DNA of 64,000 bases from Pterobdella sp. o SKG-2022 (taxonomy: Eukaryota > Annelida > Clitellata > Hirudinida > Piscicolidae), in NCBI GenBank assembly GCA_964035795.1, contig OZ038327.1, positions 7,191,725 to 7,255,724 on the forward strand, given 5' to 3'. The translations under genes and the position numbers were made by a program. Below, one piece after another: positions 24,759-36,423 of the stretch; within the stretch, counting starts at the first letter, position 1, and every line of letters begins with the position of its first letter. The notes under the pieces are model-generated. The model was not told where the DNA came from and made no database searches. It saw only the letters and a program-made list of their open reading frames with translations.

Positions 24759-27159
24759 ATGTCTTCTATTTTATTTACATCAAGCTTCACTTTATATGAT
24801 TTTCCATCTCCTTCTCACAAACCCAGTTCTTTCAACCTTTTAGATTTATGTTGTGAGCATATAGTGCAATCACAAACAGAAACAGAACTTGCTCTAGCCA
24901 TAGTACCTAATTTTTTGAAAGATTCTCTTTTGAAGGCCGCTTTAAAAGGCAATCGTGACAAATGCGTTGAAGAGATTTTGAAACAATGGCCTTACGAAAG
25001 TTTGCTCTTGAACAGAATAGTTCCACCAGTTTTTAGCACATTCAAGCCGCTGTACAACCGTTTGGAGCTGGCCGAGAGCACCCGAAAAGCTATAAAGTAC
25101 ACCACCTGTTTGGTGCACACCTTCATGGAGCTGTTGAAGAAAAGGGTTCCCATTAAACTTAGCTTCCTTGACCTATCTCACTACCCATCAGGTTTCTTAG
25201 GTGTTTGTTTGAAGTTAACCTTGTTCGTATAACTTATTGAAATGTTGCAGTTGAAGTGATAATCAACTACATTGTTGCACACATTCTTCTCATATACAAC
25301 GAAAAGAGCCAGAGAGAAATCATTTCCTTCTACAACAAAATTGCTGAAAAACTCCCCGACACACAACGCAAGTTTTATGCAGTTGATCCTCTTGTTTCCG
25401 AGAGTGAATGTGAGTCAGCATTTCAAATCAACCCCTTTTCACCACTAGCTCAACCAACCATAAACACATCAAACCACTTTCAACCAGCCGTGATATGTCT
25501 GGATGTCTGCATCGAGACTTCCGACACTCACATGGAGATATGTAGAGCACTTTCTGTCTCTTCCAAGCCCAAGGTGCTTCACCATTCAATACGTCTGCAT
25601 CGTCACCACTATTAAATTTTTTTCACCATAGTTCCACATCACCATTCATTACTATATATAATCTTACATACACTCAATCTTCTCACATACATTGATAATC
25701 ATAACTAGCACCCCATGAACCTCACCAGGCCCTTCTGAAGATGGCAGTGTCACACTTGGATATGTGTGGACTCGGAGTCGCTAAGATCATAGTGCTCTTA
25801 GAGCTTATAGACCCCAAGGTGTCTTGTGTGTATGTCTTGTTGTATTTGTGGTTTATTGTGTCGTGTATATCTGTTATTGTATTTGTAGTTTCTTGTATGT
25901 GTTATATTGGTCATTTTGTTATGTGCAGCACTTTTCTGTTTCCAGCAGAAAAGATTTGGGACAAAAACTTCATCACAAGGATTCAAAAACATGTAAAATT
26001 TTCAACAGGCAGAACCCCATCATAATACATTAGTCTTGATAACAGTCTTTGAGAGTTTAATCTCATTACACGCTCTTTAATTCATTGAAGTCATTGTAAG
26101 AAATCTGTGTTAACGACTGTCATTGAAGAACCAGAAGAGATTGTCACCCATCAATATTATGGAGGAGTACCTCAAATGCTACCATCACCTCCCTTCCTCA
26201 ATATTACAAGGGTGTATTTTAAATTACACCACCATCATCCCACAGTACTTCAAAGGAGCCAACCTACAGTACAACAACATCACCAATGACAGTCTCAAGG
26301 TTATGACTCCTTCCCTCTCTCGCCTTCACAATATCACCTCTCTTGACCTCTCCTTCAACAGACTCTCTGCCACCACCAACAAACAGGTTAGAGCTCTGGT
26401 ATTTCAAATGTTTTCACCATGTATGAGACCAAATTGGCATTTGTTGTTTTTTAAAATGTGAGATGTGTTGCAGGTGGAAGACATTTGTAGCATCATCAGC
26501 AACTTCAAGCACCTTCAGAGATTGAACCTGGGGAACACTCGCCTCACCAACCACCTTCATCACATCCTCGACCACCTCACACAACCTCTCCATATGTTAC
26601 GACTAGCAAACTGCCATCTCACCACTTCTGACCTCACAAAACTTCTCATTTCACCATTAGCTCAAAACCTCTCTGAACTTGATCTTAGTCAGAACGACCT
26701 CTCACCTTGTCACGACACCATCCAGCACTACATAGTGTGTTTGTGTGACACCCTCACAGTGTTGGAGTTGGAAGGGGTGAATCTGAGTGCCAGTCAGATG
26801 TCATCATTGTTCCAGAAGATGTTGGCATGTGATCATTTGAGGTACCTGAATGTGATGCAGAACACATGTCTCACTCGTCATCTTATCATGGAGTCCTTCG
26901 TGTACTTCTTTGTCACTCCTTTGCTCGAGGTTCACTTTTATAACATAAAAATGTGCTCAAATTGGTAGCATCACAACAGAGGTTGTTAATATTGATGTTG
27001 TTACAGGCTGTAAAGATAACCTACCCTGTGGACATAGTTGAGGAAGAAGAGTCGTTGGTGCAGAGACGTAAGGAGTTTGTGAGGGAGATAGATGAGATCA
27101 TTACTTGCCTGTGTGTGCAACATAAAAGGAACATCTTCAAGATAAACTTTGAAGTGTGA
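24759..27159 (+). CDS. LRRC14/PRAME-family leucine-rich repeat protein, first copy
   Basis: Six exons join in frame with GT-AG borders: 24759-25191, 25251-25573, 25729-25818, 26246-26386, 26474-26929 and 27007-27159. The total is 1596 nt, 531 residues plus stop; human LRRC14 is about 490. The N-terminal helical part carries LLDLCCEHIVQ and EEILKQWPYESLL, matching the layout of LRRC14, followed by LSFLDLSHYPS. Leucine-rich repeats follow: LHNITSLDLSFNRLS in exon 4, and LQRLNLGNTRLTNHL, LHMLRLANCHLTTSDL and LSELDLSQNDLSP in exon 5. The tail has YPVDIVEEEES. PRAME/LRRC14 proteins are cytosolic or nuclear scaffolds; vertebrate LRRC14 has been tied to NF-kB control and PRAME to a CUL2 ligase. Whether this holds here is unknown. 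Exon 4 could instead start at 26270 (eight residues fewer), since both acceptors keep the frame. At 24810 this copy has Pro where the second has Ser. Confidence 0.8.
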
Positions 27160-27254
27160 TGGCGTTTTTACAGAATGCGTTTCGATCTACAATGCAGATC
27201 AAATATTTTGAAAAACTTCTTTCGTTTATTTTGCTTGTAAATTTGCAATTTGAA

Positions 27255-27260
27255 AATAAA
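27255..27260 (+). terminator. Polyadenylation signal AATAAA of the LRRC14-like gene, first copy
   Basis: AATAAA 96 bases past the stop codon, followed by T-rich sequence. Confidence 0.6.
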
Positions 27261-27463
27261 AATTTTTCTCTAAATTAATAACAAGAGATTGAAAACTGTG
27301 ATTTTTTATGGGTGTCATTGTTTATACCATGAGAATATTTGAATGTAAGCACCATCGACTTCAAACTGTTCCTTGTGTGTGCTGAGAGACAATATCAATA
27401 TGCCATATAACAATGTGGGAATGCCTGCAAAAAAAATTGTGAAACAATTCTTGAATTGAGGGA

Positions 27464-30400
27464 TTCAAGAAATCAAACCTAGATTTATGCATTTTAAGAA
27501 ATTGAAGAAAATATTTTCCACTTTGGTGTCAACATAGGCTGTTTTAACGCAGTGATACTTCAAAAATGGATGACACCCTGTTCTGAAGATGCAGAAGTTC
27601 TCGCCATTGACATCGAGATTGAATTTTGATTGACCGAACTGATCGTTTAAAACTTCTTTTTCAAAATTGCAAAAGATATAACACCAGAAGACTTTTTATT
27701 GAGCAAATAACTTTTTAAAACTCTAGAAGCTTTCGGTTTGAAAGATCGAGTTAGGAAAAAACCCATTTAGAGCAAGCATTGACATATAAATAGAAAAATA
27801 ATCCGATAATTAAATTTTTTAAAGTCAAAAAAAGCTGTATTGGTGTGTTTGTGGTTATTTCTGTTTGAATACAAGTCAAGAAGTTCATAAATTATCCAAT
27901 ATTATCCAATAGAATACGTCAATTGATGAAAAAGAAACAAAACCAGACATTATTAAAAAGAAAGTAAAATATTAAAATGTAATCAAAACCTTTTTAGAAA
28001 TTTAAATTTTTTCATTTTCTGAAAATCTTTTGTTATTTTTTGCATCCCTAAAACATCTTTGACACACACGCCATCCAACTTCCCTTCCTTCTTTATAAGC
28101 AACCACAACAAGAAATTCTCTTTTTTGACAAAAAAATGATTTTTAAAAAAACCATTATCATATTTTAATGCACGATAAACTGAGATTTTGAGCAATCCAC
28201 AAAAACTGTGTCAAGGTTTAAGGATTCTTTTCGACCTGAAGACACATGAAATTCATTTAGACTTAACAGAAATTCATATAATTTTCATTTATCCCTTATT
28301 GGGCTTGAAGTGTTGATTTTTATCCTAAACGGGCAACTGTTCTTTGACACTAGAAAGAAAGGAGACCAACATTTGAAATTCAAAGATGTCCTTCATCGTA
28401 CAATGAAAAAATGGAAAAAACCCAGCTGATTGGGAGAATCTGACAAGCGATTGATCTCGATGGAAACGCTATCAAACAGGGAGACATCCAAAAAAAAACC
28501 AAACAGCGGCTTCAAACAAGCATCTCAAAAAATTTCACAAAAAAAGTATAGCCGCACCAAACGTTTGGACCTGTTTTGAATGAAGTAGGATCTGCCTATC
28601 CGAACTATTCGGCCCATACAGCTCACTGGAAGAGCATTGAACTATATCCTAAAGTTACCGGTTTCAATCCCGTGTGGGCCGACAATTAGCACCTGTTCCA
28701 CAGTGCGTTTTCACCACATTAAATTTGTAGCAAGCTTTTTGAACTTCAAGGAAAAGCACTTTATAAATACCAAATTACAATAGGTAAGCAATTTCAGAAA
28801 ACCTCGGAGGGTAACGTCATCATCCGTTCATGATGGATAAAAAAAAGATTTAAAATGGGAAAGTAAATTTGGAATACACGTTAACCAGTCTATAGCTGGA
28901 ATCATGACTGGCAAAGTCTGTTTGAGGATCGTCATCAGTGGCATTTCCCTGAGGAACAGTTTGAGGTATGGAGATGTACTTTGAGATCAAAAAGTTTGAA
29001 TGTTGCACACTAAACCAGCTTGGAAAAATAGAAAACTGATGTAATTTGTAACTCAACACAATGGAATGAGACTGCATAAGAGAGGTGGTGCAAGCAAGGG
29101 TGCTGAGAGAATCATGTGCTTTGTGCAGTTGGGAAGCTGTAATGAGGGATTGAAGGTAGTATAGGAAAGAAAGTTTGTTGGGGTGAAGTGACTTTGATAG
29201 ATGCCCCACAGCAGTAATAATGATTTGGTTGGTCTGTTTCAATGTTTTTTTCACAAAAACAGAAACCACTCTTCATTACAACATCGATACCAGGCCAGCA
29301 CTCTGCGGGTTTGCAACTGTTGAGAGCGTCCTTGCCGTCTGATGGAGAATGTTGACTGCAAATTTTCAAAAACCACTACTGCTTCTCTAAAGAGAGGAAT
29401 CACTCGTTGGAACAATTTGAATAATTGTTGGTTTCTAAAGCTGCCGATCATACGCCATCGCTTGAAACCAAAAAATTTGAGAATCACAGGTCGAACTGGA
29501 AGTCTGTGTCGATGTTCTCCCACCAAGGTTCATTGCTCTTCGAAGTTAGTTGCCATAGAGATTCTATATATTAATCCTGCTGATGTAGCCACATTTAGCC
29601 ATAAAATTTTCACAAAACCATCAAAATACAAAAAATATTTTTACGTGGTTGTTGCAGTTGCTCATGGTGGGTCTTTGATGCATGCTTGCAGGAAGCAACA
29701 TATCCAACCTTTGCATACCAGAACTCATTTTTGAAGACTTTTGCACCAAGTCTTCGGAAGGTGGTATTTGACGAAGATGAGAGGTCGTAAATTACAAACG
29801 ACTACTCACTGCAGATGTTCAAATTGGACTCTGCTTTTTGAGCATTCAATTGTTGTTCTAGCATTGCTAAACTCAAAATCTTGTGGGTGATGCTTACTCT
29901 AGCCAATGTCGACACGAGTCTTAACTGGCCTTTATTTGTGGAAAACAACTGACCCACTTTTGAACTCCACCTCAAGTTCAGTCTCTATTGATCATTCAAA
30001 AGAACGTTGTGCACAGCTTCTGACAGCCCTATTAGAGTGCAGAATAGATGCAGCTGCTCATCACGTGACCTTCTGCAATCATGACTCAGCTTTTTTCGCA
30101 GTCCAAACAGTGCACAGAAACTGCCAAAGTATGGTCTCACACCAGTGGCTTGAGGTTTAGAACCTTGGTGGGAATGGTCCTTTTCATTTCGGTGTTTGGG
30201 TTAAAATTGTGGCACGCAAAAGTCTTGGACTGAGGGCAAATGACTCAAAACTTGCTTCTATGCTGCTGTATTTCCTCCGATGCACCAGTTTTTTATTGCA
30301 GACGAAATTTGAGTGGTCATATTATATATGAATGGCAAAATATTGTCAATGGGTCCGTATAGCTGAGAGTTGAAGCATTAGACTAATTATCTAAAGTTAC

Positions 30401-32974
30401 CGGGTTCGATCCCGCATGGCCCGACAATTAGCACCTGTTTCACAGTGTGCTTTCACTACATTAAATTTGTAGCAAGCGCTTCGATCTATAAAAAAGCGCT
30501 TTATAGATACCGCATTACATTACATGGGACGCATGACCTCATCGCTTGGAGGTAAATAAATTTAAAGAAATATTGGCGCACAAATCCTATCAAAGCTTTC
30601 GTTACAATATTCAGTTTTCCAAGAGCAGAGTATTTAAATATTTTCTGTTCTTTGTTTTGGAATTTGAAAACATGGTTGACGTCATCTTTCGTGTTTGAAA
30701 CACCAAAGTTTAATAACCACCAGAACTTTAAAAGATATGTGGACTCAAAGATACCTTTTGATTCTGACGGAGATCTTTTTCTTACTCCAAAGTAACTTAT
30801 CGTTCTTTCTGCAGTCAACAATTCTCAAGCACTTTGCTCAAAAATAATTCTTTTTGAAAATATCTGAATTCACTCTCGTAAATCAATTTTTTAAAAATTC
30901 CACTTTATTTTTGTTTCAAAAGTTTAAAAATTAATGCATAATTCATTCCAACCAGTCATAGCAGAGGAATGTCTGACTAACAAGAATCTAGTGAAGCATT
31001 TCGTGTGTACTTCTGAGAAGACAATCCAATTCCTGGTTATAGATTCCTACCCTCTGGTCAAACCTTTTGATGATGCCATCCAATACTGCCAGCCATACTC
31101 TAGGTACCTCTTTGGTGTCCCTTGGCAAGTTTCGAAGAATTATTTGTATAATCACTATTTGAAAAACAAATTTAAATGACTTTCACACATTTTTTCATCA
31201 AACTATTTTTTGAATTTGCATGCATGGCGGTTCAGAATATGATGTCAGAAGATTGAATATTAAGGAACTCTTTGTTTAGGGCCATCATCGTTACATGCTT
31301 AGTAGCTTGTCTCCCTCTAGTTCTCTCTTTCTTCCTTCACTAACATTATTCTTATCAGAATATTAAACGTTAATATGTTGCAAAGGAGTATTTATGATGC
31401 AAACTTCCATTCCTTTGAAGATTCTTGCTGGCAATTCAATGGATCACCCTATAAACAGGTGCTAACATTTGGCCCTACAAGGGTTCAAGCCCTTTGAAAT
31501 TGGATAACCAGTCAAATGTTTCACCCACACGAGATTTCTACTATTTCAATATTCTCAGTCTTTGGATTGATGATTTTAAGTTTCAGAATCTTTAAATCGA
31601 AGTGTCGGATGTAGAAAAGGATCCTTATGAGAAGCATCAAGATAGAAAATAAACAAAAGTGGGTTTGGATGTTTGCAGAAACTTTTAAAAAAAATGAAAA
31701 TTGGCGATGTACAAAAAACAGATAGAAAGCAGGTTTGAGACAAGAGATACTTGTCGAAGCTGAAGTCCCGATTTTGTGCATTCAAGCAATTCATGGTTTC
31801 GAAGATTGAGATGCTGGGAACATATTTCTTGGCCAAAAACTACCTGCAAATATTCAAAAATTTAAAAAAAAACTGACTGAATGAACTTTTTTGCCAACGA
31901 GCAAGTTTGAACTCCGCAGAGGGGTGCCACAGTAATGAAGATCTGCATCACCACGCTCATCTGGTCTGCAAGACTTGTTCACTGCACAAATTCTAATTGG
32001 ACACTGAGATGAGATCGAGGCTTTAAAAGAATTCTGTTGCAAATGTTCCAGAATGAAAAGCAGTGTAGTTTAGAAGAATATTCTAGCTTTTTATGAAGTA
32101 ACCTTCTTCCTATTGTTTCCGTTCTTTCATCTTTCCATGTTTGCAAAAATTGCTAGCTAACATCCATGCAGTTAACATATGTCACTCCAACCACCCCGTC
32201 ATACTTCTATGACATCTGTTCTGGTTTGTCTATGTCCATTTTGAAGTTTGATCAACATTGGAATGGTTGAAGGAAATACTGAACTCAACCGTTGGAGAAC
32301 TGGTCCTAATAGAAACAGTATCAAACTATTGAGCCAAACATTGTAAAAAGAGTGGCACAGAGCAGATATGAGCGGGCTTGATGGAGACTTTTATTCCTGA
32401 AAACAACTAACTTTATGAATCTTTATGGTAAATTATACATAATATCCCAAAATTACACATTGTATTATCCCAAAATTACACATTGTATTATCCCAAAATT
32501 ACACATTGTATTATCCAAAATTACACATTGTATTATCCCAAAATTACACATTGTATTATCCCAAAATTACACATTGTATTATCCCAAAAGTGCAAATTAT
32601 GACCTCCTAATTCAACCAGCTTAGAATGCCTGAGGTTTGAATTGGACAAAGAATACTTCATTAACCGCATCAGTGTGAAAGTTAAAAGGGGGAAAAAGTA
32701 AGAGAACCATCATCGTCATCACCACCACCACCACCACCACCATCACCATCATCAGCATCATTATCATCATCAGCCTCATCATGATCACCATCATCATTAT
32801 CCTCATCATCCTCAACCTCATCATCTTCCCAGCCAATGGAAGCCGTACCTCTTCGATAAAACCAATCACGAGCATCGATGGAGAAGTCAACGAAATGTCA
32901 CAGTACCAGCCATCTATATTGAACTGCGTCTCGGAAACTTGAACTCCTACTTCTGCGGCCTCACACTCTGCCAT
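27464..32974 (-). CDS. Possible unrecognised multi-exon gene on the minus strand, first copy
   Basis: I do not recognise this protein. A cluster of minus-strand open segments looks more protein-like than the surrounding sequence. A start exon is plausible at 32974-32849 ([19 protein letters not shown], 42 codons, GAAGAG|GTACGG donor). An internal exon is plausible at 31843-31751 (TTTGCAG acceptor, 31 codons with [24 protein letters not shown] donor, same phase). Others include a segment near 30802-30748 ([15 protein letters not shown]), one near 30150-30000 ([16 protein letters not shown]), one at about 29500-29290 ([16 protein letters not shown]), one at about 29245-28850 ([17 protein letters not shown]) and a last one at about 27766-27464. 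The final segment is open in the second copy but broken here by one missing base near 27660. Two SINEs lie between the segments. The exon chain is not proven. Confidence 0.28.
28609..28783 (+). repeat. SINE, tRNA-derived, first copy
   Basis: TCGGCCCATACAGCTCACTG head, B box GGTTTCAATCCC, TAGCACCTGTTCCACAGTGC body and a CACTTTATAAATACCAAATT tail. It is more diverged than the copies at 23884 and 30352. Confidence 0.85.
30352..30524 (+). repeat. Full-length SINE, tRNA-derived, first copy
   Basis: Head GGTCCGTATAGCTGAGAGTT, intact anticodon-like stem TTAGA/TCTAA with AAT in the loop, B box GGGTTCGATCCC, then GACAATTAGCACCTG. The tail is AAGCGCTTTATAGATACCGC with ATTACATTACAT. Confidence 0.88.
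31453..31510 (-). repeat. SINE head fragment, first copy
   Basis: AAACAGGTGCTAACATTTGG followed by CAAGGGTTCAAGCCC is the reverse complement of the B-box half of the SINE head plus the start of the body. It is diverged and truncated. Confidence 0.55.
32441..32590. repeat. 23-base tandem repeat, about seven copies, first copy
   Basis: Nearly identical ATTATCCCAAAATTACACAT-led units with no unique spacers. One unit has lost a single base or so. It is a plain minisatellite. Confidence 0.92.
32710..32830. repeat. CAC/CAT trinucleotide-rich tract, first copy
   Basis: CACCACCACCACC and CATCATCAT-type runs directly downstream (on the minus strand) of the possible donor at 32848. Read on the minus strand it is a G/T-rich intron start, like those in MCT. 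Confidence 0.7.
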
Positions 32975-33344
32975 ATTTCAAAAAGTACTTCGTCGATTAT
33001 TTTTATTCAATTAAGACTGTACGTTTATAATCTCTAGAGTGTTTATGATTGTAATTTCTTTATAAAAGCCTTATGTAGATAATATATCATGCAGAGGAGT
33101 ACGAGACCGAACTGCTCAAATACCCAGAAAGTGAGTCACTTATTACTAAGAATCAACACAGTTTCATGTGTGGTCAATTTGAATGACAACCTCTTTTGTT
33201 CCACCCGCATTACAACCTCTTCTAGCCACTTCTAGAGAGCTCCTCGCCTTCTCATCATTTCTTGCTCTTCGTTTACATCGACGTTTCGAAAATTATCAGA
33301 AAATCAAGCAATCAAATCTTTTTTATAGCCCGTTTTTCTTTACC

Positions 33345-33740
33345 AAGGGTTGGGCTTTTTGAAATCTCTGTCGAAGCCAGCCTTTCCATTTAGAGCTATT
33401 GAAGGGATCAGCTCAAGCCATGTCTAGCTTTCTTTTGTCATTCAACAAAAGTTCGTTCCAACTTTTTTTGGCCTTTCAGGTTTCTTGCAAAAATCTAACT
33501 CCAACTTTCGCATTTGAGAAATCCAACCAGTGCTAGGCTCCATATGTCCAAACCACCTCATTCTGATGGTACGAAGAACTACCTCAACATTCTGAATACC
33601 AAGTTAAGAAAAGAGTCAGAATGAACGTTATCCTTCGTTCTAACGTTGAACATCCAGCGAATCGTAGCCAGGTCGTTTCGTCTAAGGCGGTTCAATGTGG
33701 ATACTGTTACAATCCATGTTTTAGCAGCATGCAACATAGC
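33345..33740 (-). pseudogene. LINE C-terminal fragment, first copy
   Basis: On the minus strand the frames encode a STLNRLRRNDLATIRWMFNV segment, then after shifts a degraded version of the MRWFGHVE-type motif (near 33545) and a final WKGWLRQRF-like end. Several stops and frameshifts. It lies in opposite orientation to the LINE that follows. Confidence 0.65.
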
Positions 33741-33991
33741 TGGGTGATGAATGGGTCAAAAAGATAATGAGTTAATTGAATGTGTGAGAAATAGTTTTCC
33801 CACTCAAATAGTCACTAAACTTGCTTATTATTGAAAGGGTCAAAACCCCCATATCAGATCTTGTTATTGTAAATGATACTAATTTAATATGTTACAAATG
33901 CATCCCCTTTTGAAACAAGTGATCATGAAAACCCCTATTTCTGATGTATACCTAACAAAGAAACATTTGAAACTCGATGACACGCCACGGT

Positions 33992-35275
33992 GAACAAAGG
34001 CAATTATGCTGAATTTCGAAAAGAAATCAGAAAGCTAGATTGGGAAGAGATACCACACTTAAATGTTGATCATGCTTGGGCCAATATAAAAAATAAAATA
34101 CATGATGGAATGCTCAAATACATACCAAAAGTTAGGTATAATCATTATAAAACCTTAAAATAAGGGTGGCTCACAACAAAAGTTGAAAAAGCTGTTCGCA
34201 AAAAATAGAAGTTATATAAACGTTTTATTAGCAGCTTTTTAACATTTTCAAAAAAATATGCAAAATAAAGATATAAAACGAAAAAAGAGCTTATGAAGAA
34301 AAAATAGCTATATACAAAAGTAAGCCTAAATAATTTTGGGAATACGTCCAATCCAAGACAAAATTTTAAACACGAATCAATCTCTCAAAAACAAACGATG
34401 ACTTCACAGTTGTATCAGACACTCGAAAAGCTGAAGTCTTCAAAAATTTTCAAATGTATTTACAAAAGACACTAATAATAACGGGACCAGAAAACTGGAT
34501 CAAAATCAAATGAAGTGCTGTTGGAAATTTTATTGGAAGCTCTTAAAAGATTATTTGATGAACCAAATAAACAGAATTTTCATAAAGCACAAGGTGTAGA
34601 TCACATACCTCCGAGAACTTTCAAAGACCTCAATGCTCAGCTTTCTGAACCTCTCAGCATGTTATTTGAGCTGAATTTAGAAACGAATCGAATTCCGAAT
34701 GATTGGAATGAAGCGGAAGTAACCGCACCATTGAAAATGTTCCCAAAAAAACCCCTCAAATGACTGATCAGTTTTTCTCATATGCATATTCTATAAGTCA
34801 ATGGAATCAGGCATCCGTGACAAAATTTTTAGTTATAAATGAACCAAACATGTGATCCTCTTGCCAACGAGGGTTTCAAAAACATAGCTCCTATGTATCT
34901 CAACTAATTGAAGCAAAAAGATGTCACTCGAATAATTGATGAAGGAAACCCGTATGATTTCTATTTCCATTTCCATAAAGCCTTCAACTCAGTGCCACGC
35001 CAAAGACTTAATTTAATTGAATGCTCATAGAATTTCAGGCAAACTGCTAAGATGGTTACCTGAGTTTTTGACTGGGATAACTCAAAAGATTTGAGTGCGT
35101 AATTTATAATCCCCATCATCCATTGTTATAAGGGGTATACCTCAAAGCAGTATATTGGGCCTCATACTTTTCACCTTGTATTTAAATGTTTCACTTGAAA
35201 GTGTAACTAGTTGCTGTGAAATATTTGCTGACGACACTAAAATCTACAACACTACAAGTGAATACTTTTGCAGTT
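33992..35275 (+). pseudogene. Decayed LINE reverse transcriptase (jockey/CR1-like), first copy
   Basis: Begins with NKGNYAEFRKEIRKLDWEEI, typical of the linker before the polymerase of jockey/CR1-like elements. It continues with a linker rich in Lys, then AQGVDHIPPRTFKDL and LSMLFELNLETNRIPNDWNE at 34515-34763, then frameshifted pieces of the palm domain (FHKAFNSVPRQRL near 34975). The catalytic FADDTKIY is at about 35224-35247. Many stops make it inactive. The second copy is cut by the end of the window. Confidence 0.82.
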
Positions 35276-35680
35276 TAATTAATCTTTCCAAATATTATTC
35301 ATAGTTTCATGCTTATTCAATGTCCTTCCTTTTGAATTACTTATGAACATTTGACTTTCTTAGATCTTATATTCTATCATTATATCATCACATTATATTA
35401 AATACTGTGGCAATATTGGTTTGCTATTTACGAGAAGACACCAAAAGGATGAAAGTCTCTCTACTTATGATTTGCTTGAGAATGCTCTTCCCTTCTTCCA
35501 CTCTTTTTCATCATTATTTTTTTGCTTCCAGATGTACCTCGAATTTATATCATTTCCATTTTAGTTATCTATTAAAGCTACTTTATTTGAAATATTAATT
35601 TTATTACTATCATAAGTTTTATCACTTTTACAAGTTTTTGAATAAAATACTCGGTGCCAGAGAGAATTAAAATCACTAGA
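35276..35680. other. Spacer, no recognised feature
   Basis: A/T-rich sequence between two LINE fragments. Its counterpart in the second block lies beyond the window. Confidence 0.4.
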
Positions 35681-36223
35681 CTAACTTGGTAACTTGTTCA
35701 CCTTTCTCGAAGAAGAAAACCATATAGCTTCAGTTTTTGATCTATTGAATTTAAGGCTGTTGGATTCCATCCAGACTGCCATCTCATCGACACGGACAGA
35801 CAATCTGTTCTGCAATTGCTCAGTTTCACCAGGGACACAACTAGAATACAATTGTGTGTCATCTGCATATTGGTGAAAACTCAAGTTATGTTTTTGTGCA
35901 ATTGTTTCTAAATCACTAGAAAACAGATTAAATAAGAGCGGGCCAATTACAGAACTTTGTGGTACACCAGTATGGGGATGAAATAAATTAGTCCTAACAC
36001 TATTATTAGTAATATAATAACACCTATTATTTAAATAGCTCTTATACCATTCTAAGACTAAACCCTCAAAACCGAATTTTGAATATGGCTTATTTAAAAT
36101 ATTATGATTGACTAAATCAAAGGCTGAGGAAAGATCCAACAATATCAAAAGACTAAACCTACCTTCATCAGCTGCTTTTAAAATATCTATGTGGATTTTT
36201 GTGATAGCAGTTTCTGTTGAATG
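35681..36223 (-). pseudogene. LINE reverse transcriptase palm fragment (CR1/L2-like), cut by the gap
   Basis: On the minus strand from the gap edge: HSTETAITKIHIDILKAADE, then LDLSSAFDLVNHNIL (first catalytic Asp region), then GVPQSSVIGPLLFNLFSSDL and the YADDTQLY catalytic box. The frame is open for at least 155 codons, so the copy is fairly young, but it is cut by the gap on its 5' side. The usual Gly after Ser in the GVPQGS box is altered (GVPQSS). Confidence 0.88.
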
Positions 36224-36423
36224 NNNNNNNNNNNNNNNNNNNNNNNNNNNNNNNNNNNNNNNNNNNNNNNNNNNNNNNNNNNNNNNNNNNNNNNNNNNNN
36301 NNNNNNNNNNNNNNNNNNNNNNNNNNNNNNNNNNNNNNNNNNNNNNNNNNNNNNNNNNNNNNNNNNNNNNNNNNNNNNNNNNNNNNNNNNNNNNNNNNNN
36401 NNNNNNNNNNNNNNNNNNNNNNN
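36224..36423. other. Assembly gap, 200 N
   Basis: Exactly 200 N characters, a typical fixed-size scaffold gap. LINE sequence lies on both sides. Confidence 0.99.

Larger units (their letters stand above)
10177..35176. repeat. Duplicated block, first copy (near-identical to 36786-64000)
   Basis: The sequence matches the second block with offset 26609 up to the CA array at 15.6 kb, 28823 from there to about 27660, and 28824 onward. Differences seen by eye are substitutions at 23720, 23969, 24810, 29912, 30434, 30753 and 31565, a one-base T indel near 27660, and a 2.2-kb block missing here. The right limit is set by the end of the window, not by loss of identity. Confidence 0.95.

Noticed and set aside
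30352..30425. A possible tRNA gene with AAT anticodon
   Set aside because: The A and B boxes and the anticodon stem are there, but the acceptor stem is imperfect and the same head is followed by the same body and tail at other sites. It is a SINE head.
32441..32590. Regular 23-base repeats, CRISPR-like at first sight
   Set aside because: The units are contiguous with no unique spacers, and the sequence is eukaryotic. It is a minisatellite.
34515..34763. An 82-codon frame that looks like a small conserved protein
   Set aside because: It is one intact segment of the decayed LINE polymerase at 33992-35275, not a separate gene.
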